Shown here: positions 33,717-35,625 of the stretch, in pieces
Layout: each line of letters starts with the position of its first letter
Numbering within the stretch: the first letter of the stretch is position 1
Assembly: GCA_949295085.1 (NCBI GenBank)
Contig: CASFJS010000014.1
Coordinates: forward strand, 1 to 35,625
Length of the DNA: 35,625 bases
Origin: an uncultured Pseudomonadota bacterium
Lineage (GTDB): Bacteria; Pseudomonadota; Alphaproteobacteria; RF32; CAG-239
Direction of reading: 5' to 3'
Position numbers and translations under genes: made by a program
The notes under the pieces: model-generated
Seen by the model: only the letters and a program-made list of their open reading frames with translations
What the model was told of the DNA's origin: nothing
The model's database searches: none

Positions 33717-34058
33717 ATGAATAAGTATGAGAGCGTGTTGATTGCACGTCAGGATTTGGGCGCTTCTCAGGTCAGTTCTCTGGTCGACAGCCTGAAACAG
33801 GTTTTGTCGGACCAAGGCGCCGAGATCGTCCGGGTTGATAACTGGGGATTAAAAAACCTGGCTTATCGTATTAAAAAGAACCGCAAGGGTCATTATGTCC
33901 TGTTTAATTTTTCCGCGCCGGCTCAGGCTATTGCCGAGTTTGAGCGGATTATGCGCGTTAACGAAGATATTATCCGCTATATGACGGTTAAGGTTGACGA
34001 GTTTTCGGAGGCTTCGGCCGATGGTGATGCTGCCGCCGAAGCGGCGGTTGAAAATTAG
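33717..34058 (+). CDS. rpsF: Ribosomal protein bS6
   Basis: bS6 binds bS18 in the platform of the 30S subunit. The 113-residue protein shows the usual start (MNKYESVLIARQDL), NWGLKNLAYRIKKNRKGHYVLFNF and IMRVNEDIIRYMTVKV. The C-terminal tail is acidic and alanine-rich (ASADGDAAAEAAVEN), as is common in bS6. AAGGAG precedes the ATG. It leads the rpsF-rpsR-rplI operon and is 12 bases from rpsR. Confidence 0.97.
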   Translation: MNKYESVLIARQDLGASQVSSLVDSLKQVLSDQGAEIVRVDNWGLKNLAYRIKKNRKGHYVLFNFSAPAQAIAEFERIMRVNEDIIRYMTVKVDEFSEASADGDAAAEAAVEN

Positions 34059-34070
34059 GAGGGCATACAG

Positions 34071-34298
34071 ATGAGTAAACAAGTATTTTTCAGAAGAAAA
34101 AAGAGCTGTCCGTTTTCCGGCGAAGATGCTTTGAGAATCGACTATAAAGATGTTAAGCTTTTGTCGCGTTATATTTCGGAAAAAGGCAAAATTATTCCGA
34201 GCCGCATTACCTCGGTTTCGGCCAAAAAACAAAGAGAATTGGCCCGCGCAATTAAACGGGCTCGTTATCTTGGTTTGTTGCCTTATGTTGCCATGTAG
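34071..34298 (+). CDS. rpsR: Ribosomal protein bS18
   Basis: This 75-residue 30S protein partners with bS6. The N-terminal part contains the KSCPFSG segment, and [49 protein letters not shown] is the complete family core. It lies between rpsF and rplI with a GGAGGGCATACAG leader, the expected gene order. Confidence 0.97.
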   Translation: MSKQVFFRRKKSCPFSGEDALRIDYKDVKLLSRYISEKGKIIPSRITSVSAKKQRELARAIKRARYLGLLPYVAM

Positions 34299-34315
34299 TT
34301 TGAGGGAGAAGAAAA

Positions 34316-34801
34316 ATGGAAGTTATCTTGCTTGAACACATTGAAAAATTAGGCAAAATGGGCGAAAAAGTAAGCGTTAAGAACGGATATGCCCGCAACT
34401 ATTTGTTGCCGCAGGGTAAAGCTTTGCGCGCAACGGAGGCTAACCTGGCCGTTTATGAAAAACAAAAGGCCGAACTGGAAGCCCACAACAAACAATTGCT
34501 GGATAAGGCTTCGCAGCTGGCCGAATCTTTGAAAGGTTTTTCGGCCGTATTGATTCGTCAGGCGGCAGAAACCGGCCAATTGTACGGGTCGGTTACCATT
34601 CGCGATATTGCCGCGGCCATTAAGGAAGCCGGCTACAGCATTGAACGTCGCCAGGTTTTTTTGGATAAAACGATTAAAGATTTGGGTGTTTATCCGGTTA
34701 AATTAAACCTGCATCCGGAGGTTTCGCAAACAATTTTGATTAATGTTGCGCGAACCGACGATGAGGCTAAAAAACAGGCGAAAGCCTTTGAAAATGCCTA
34801 A
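34316..34801 (+). CDS. rplI: Ribosomal protein bL9
   Basis: bL9 stabilises the L1 stalk region of the 50S subunit. The 161-residue protein has the conserved N-domain (MEVILLEHIEKLGKMGEKVSVKNGYARNYLLPQGKAL), the long connecting helix, and a C-domain with LYGSVTIRDIAAAIKEAG and LGVYPVKLNLHPEV. It is the last gene of the operon, followed by a perfect terminator hairpin. Confidence 0.97.
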   Translation: MEVILLEHIEKLGKMGEKVSVKNGYARNYLLPQGKALRATEANLAVYEKQKAELEAHNKQLLDKASQLAESLKGFSAVLIRQAAETGQLYGSVTIRDIAAAIKEAGYSIERRQVFLDKTIKDLGVYPVKLNLHPEVSQTILINVARTDDEAKKQAKAFENA

Positions 34802-34822
34802 ATTATAATCTGGTCTGAAATC

Positions 34823-34853
34823 AAAAATCCCGGATGATTTATCCGGGATTTTT
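34823..34853 (+). terminator. Intrinsic terminator after rplI
   Basis: A perfect 13-bp stem (34823-34835 with 34841-34853) has loop GATTT and runs of A and T at its ends. It can serve both rplI (plus) and the cysteine-repeat gene (minus), which ends 16 bases beyond. Confidence 0.9.
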
Positions 34854-34868
34854 GTTAGAGGCTCTAAA

Positions 34869-35594
34869 TCAGAGAGTAGTACTCGCACCAGGTTTGGTGA
34901 TAGTACCGTCTTCATTAGGATCAGGATCAACGGGTTTGACGCCTGTGGTCGGTATTCCACACGTGAACCATTCGGCATCGTAAGGACAATCGATACGGTT
35001 TTGTCCCTCCGGACAATTGCCGGAAGTCTTGGTGTATCCTTCTTCTGTACAGCGCTCTCTGCTTGTTTTAGGAACGCACATCATGAGTGGTTTTACCGCA
35101 TCTCCAATTTCATGAGGGCATGGTACCGCATTATAGCTGCTTGAACAGCTGGTTTGGTCATAACCCTCATCTTCACATTTTTCAATATTTGATTTTCCGC
35201 TACATTTCATTTTTGAACTGTCTAACGGACATTCTGTTGATTTTTGTCCGAGCAAACAACTTGTTTCTGTATACCCCAAAGCATCACAAGACGCGTCGCA
35301 ATAAACGGCTTTCGGATCGGACGGGCATGTCAGAAACAGGTGCCCTTTGCATTGAGATTCCGTCAGTGTATAACCGAGCGCTTTGCAATCAACCTCCTCC
35401 GACGGAGCGTCGCTGCAATAAACCTGTGTTTGGTCAAACGGACATTTTAACACCAGGCGGCCTTCGCATTCATCGGCCGTCATGGTAAAACCTAACGCGT
35501 CACATTCCGGCGGTTCGTTGCAGTTGAGCTCTGCCCAAGCCGTGCCGGAGAGACAACAGAAGCCGACCCCGGCCAGTAATAAATATCTTTTCAT
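34869..35594 (-). CDS. Secreted cysteine-repeat protein (five four-Cys modules)
   Basis: This 241-residue protein has a Sec signal peptide ending AWA-E (residue 21). The mature part is almost entirely five tandem units of about 30 residues: 31-60, 70-99, 103-131, 140-173 and 182-212. Each has four cysteines with spacings near 9-11, 7-8 and 8 (13 in unit 4) and the shared wording C..LG(Y/F)..T..C, then (K/T/E)CP.D....C. The C-terminal tail (213-241) is Pro/Asp/Thr-rich. Paired disulfides in the periplasm or on the surface are expected. A very strong AAGGAGGAG ribosome binding site precedes the ATG. I do not recognise a named family. Confidence 0.75.
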   Translation of the reverse strand: MKRYLLLAGVGFCCLSGTAWAELNCNEPPECDALGFTMTADECEGRLVLKCPFDQTQVYCSDAPSEEVDCKALGYTLTESQCKGHLFLTCPSDPKAVYCDASCDALGYTETSCLLGQKSTECPLDSSKMKCSGKSNIEKCEDEGYDQTSCSSSYNAVPCPHEIGDAVKPLMMCVPKTSRERCTEEGYTKTSGNCPEGQNRIDCPYDAEWFTCGIPTTGVKPVDPDPNEDGTITKPGASTTL

Positions 35595-35609
35595 CGCTTT
35601 TCTCCTCCT

Positions 35610-35625
35610 TTTTGCTGCAGCAAAA
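35610..35625. other. Perfect 16-bp palindrome at the window edge
   Basis: TTTTGCTGCAGCAAAA reads the same on both strands and lies just upstream of the ribosome binding site of the cysteine-repeat gene. It is cut by the window edge, so it could be an operator half or part of a larger hairpin. Confidence 0.35.

Noticed and set aside
34869..35594. Repeats as a CRISPR-like array
   Set aside because: The repetition is at protein level (Cys spacing). DNA repeats are not exact and the frame is open throughout.
1..35625. tRNA or rRNA genes
   Set aside because: All spacers were read for cloverleaf-like or rRNA-like sequence and none was evident. A covariance search could not be run.

Overview
The window is a dense stretch of about 35.6 kb from a Gram-negative bacterium, most likely an uncultured alphaproteobacterium with moderate G+C. 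This is inferred from the outer-membrane lipoprotein LptE, the leuS-lptE-holA and yicC-gmk pairings, the hslV-hslU pair, AmpG, a lysine-type membrane pyrophosphatase and several short envelope genes of alphaproteobacterial flavour. It is chromosomal and mostly housekeeping. I see no rRNA, tRNA, CRISPR array, integrase or transposase. No stretch longer than 300 bases lacks a gene.

Layout: 1-293 is a repeat-rich spacer with a small palindromic, MITE-like element. 294-4958 (minus) holds rsmB, a Rossmann-fold (ketopantoate reductase-like) protein translationally coupled to it, and a coupled pair of membrane protein plus TPR protein. 5134-9159 (plus) is leuS-lptE-holA. 9171-13820 mixes a small acidic protein, two small membrane proteins with HExxH zinc-protease motifs (the second directly behind a TetR regulator), a Mur ligase and a secreted protein. 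13977-17823 carries a divergent proton-pumping pyrophosphatase and an AmpG-type transporter, followed by a convergent short-chain dehydrogenase. 18674-20263 is yicC-gmk. 20264-24685 contains a Sel1-type secreted protein, a cysteine synthase-family enzyme, apaG, a lipoprotein, hslO (Hsp33) and recX. 24917-26594 has a methyltransferase and a DMT-type transporter. 26591-29518 (minus) is hslV-hslU-hemW. 29644-33489 (minus) is a small secreted protein, comM and a large lipoprotein with a dead trypsin-like domain, closed by a strong terminator. 33717-34801 (plus) is rpsF-rpsR-rplI. The window ends in a secreted protein built from five four-cysteine repeats.

Functional threads: protein quality control and stress (HslUV, Hsp33, perhaps the two membrane zincins), envelope upkeep (LptE, Mur ligase, AmpG, several lipoproteins), translation (LeuS, RsmB, S6, S18, L9) and DNA metabolism (HolA, RecX, ComM, Gmk). 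Genes are packed tightly. Four convergent gene pairs share a 4-base TTAR overlap in which the two stop codons interlock.

The most unusual items are the cysteine-repeat protein (34869-35594), the lipoprotein pseudoprotease (29644-31632), the two HExxH membrane proteins, and LeuS and HppA sequences that look unlike the usual alphaproteobacterial versions. I did not find a clear defence island or other obviously new multi-gene machine.
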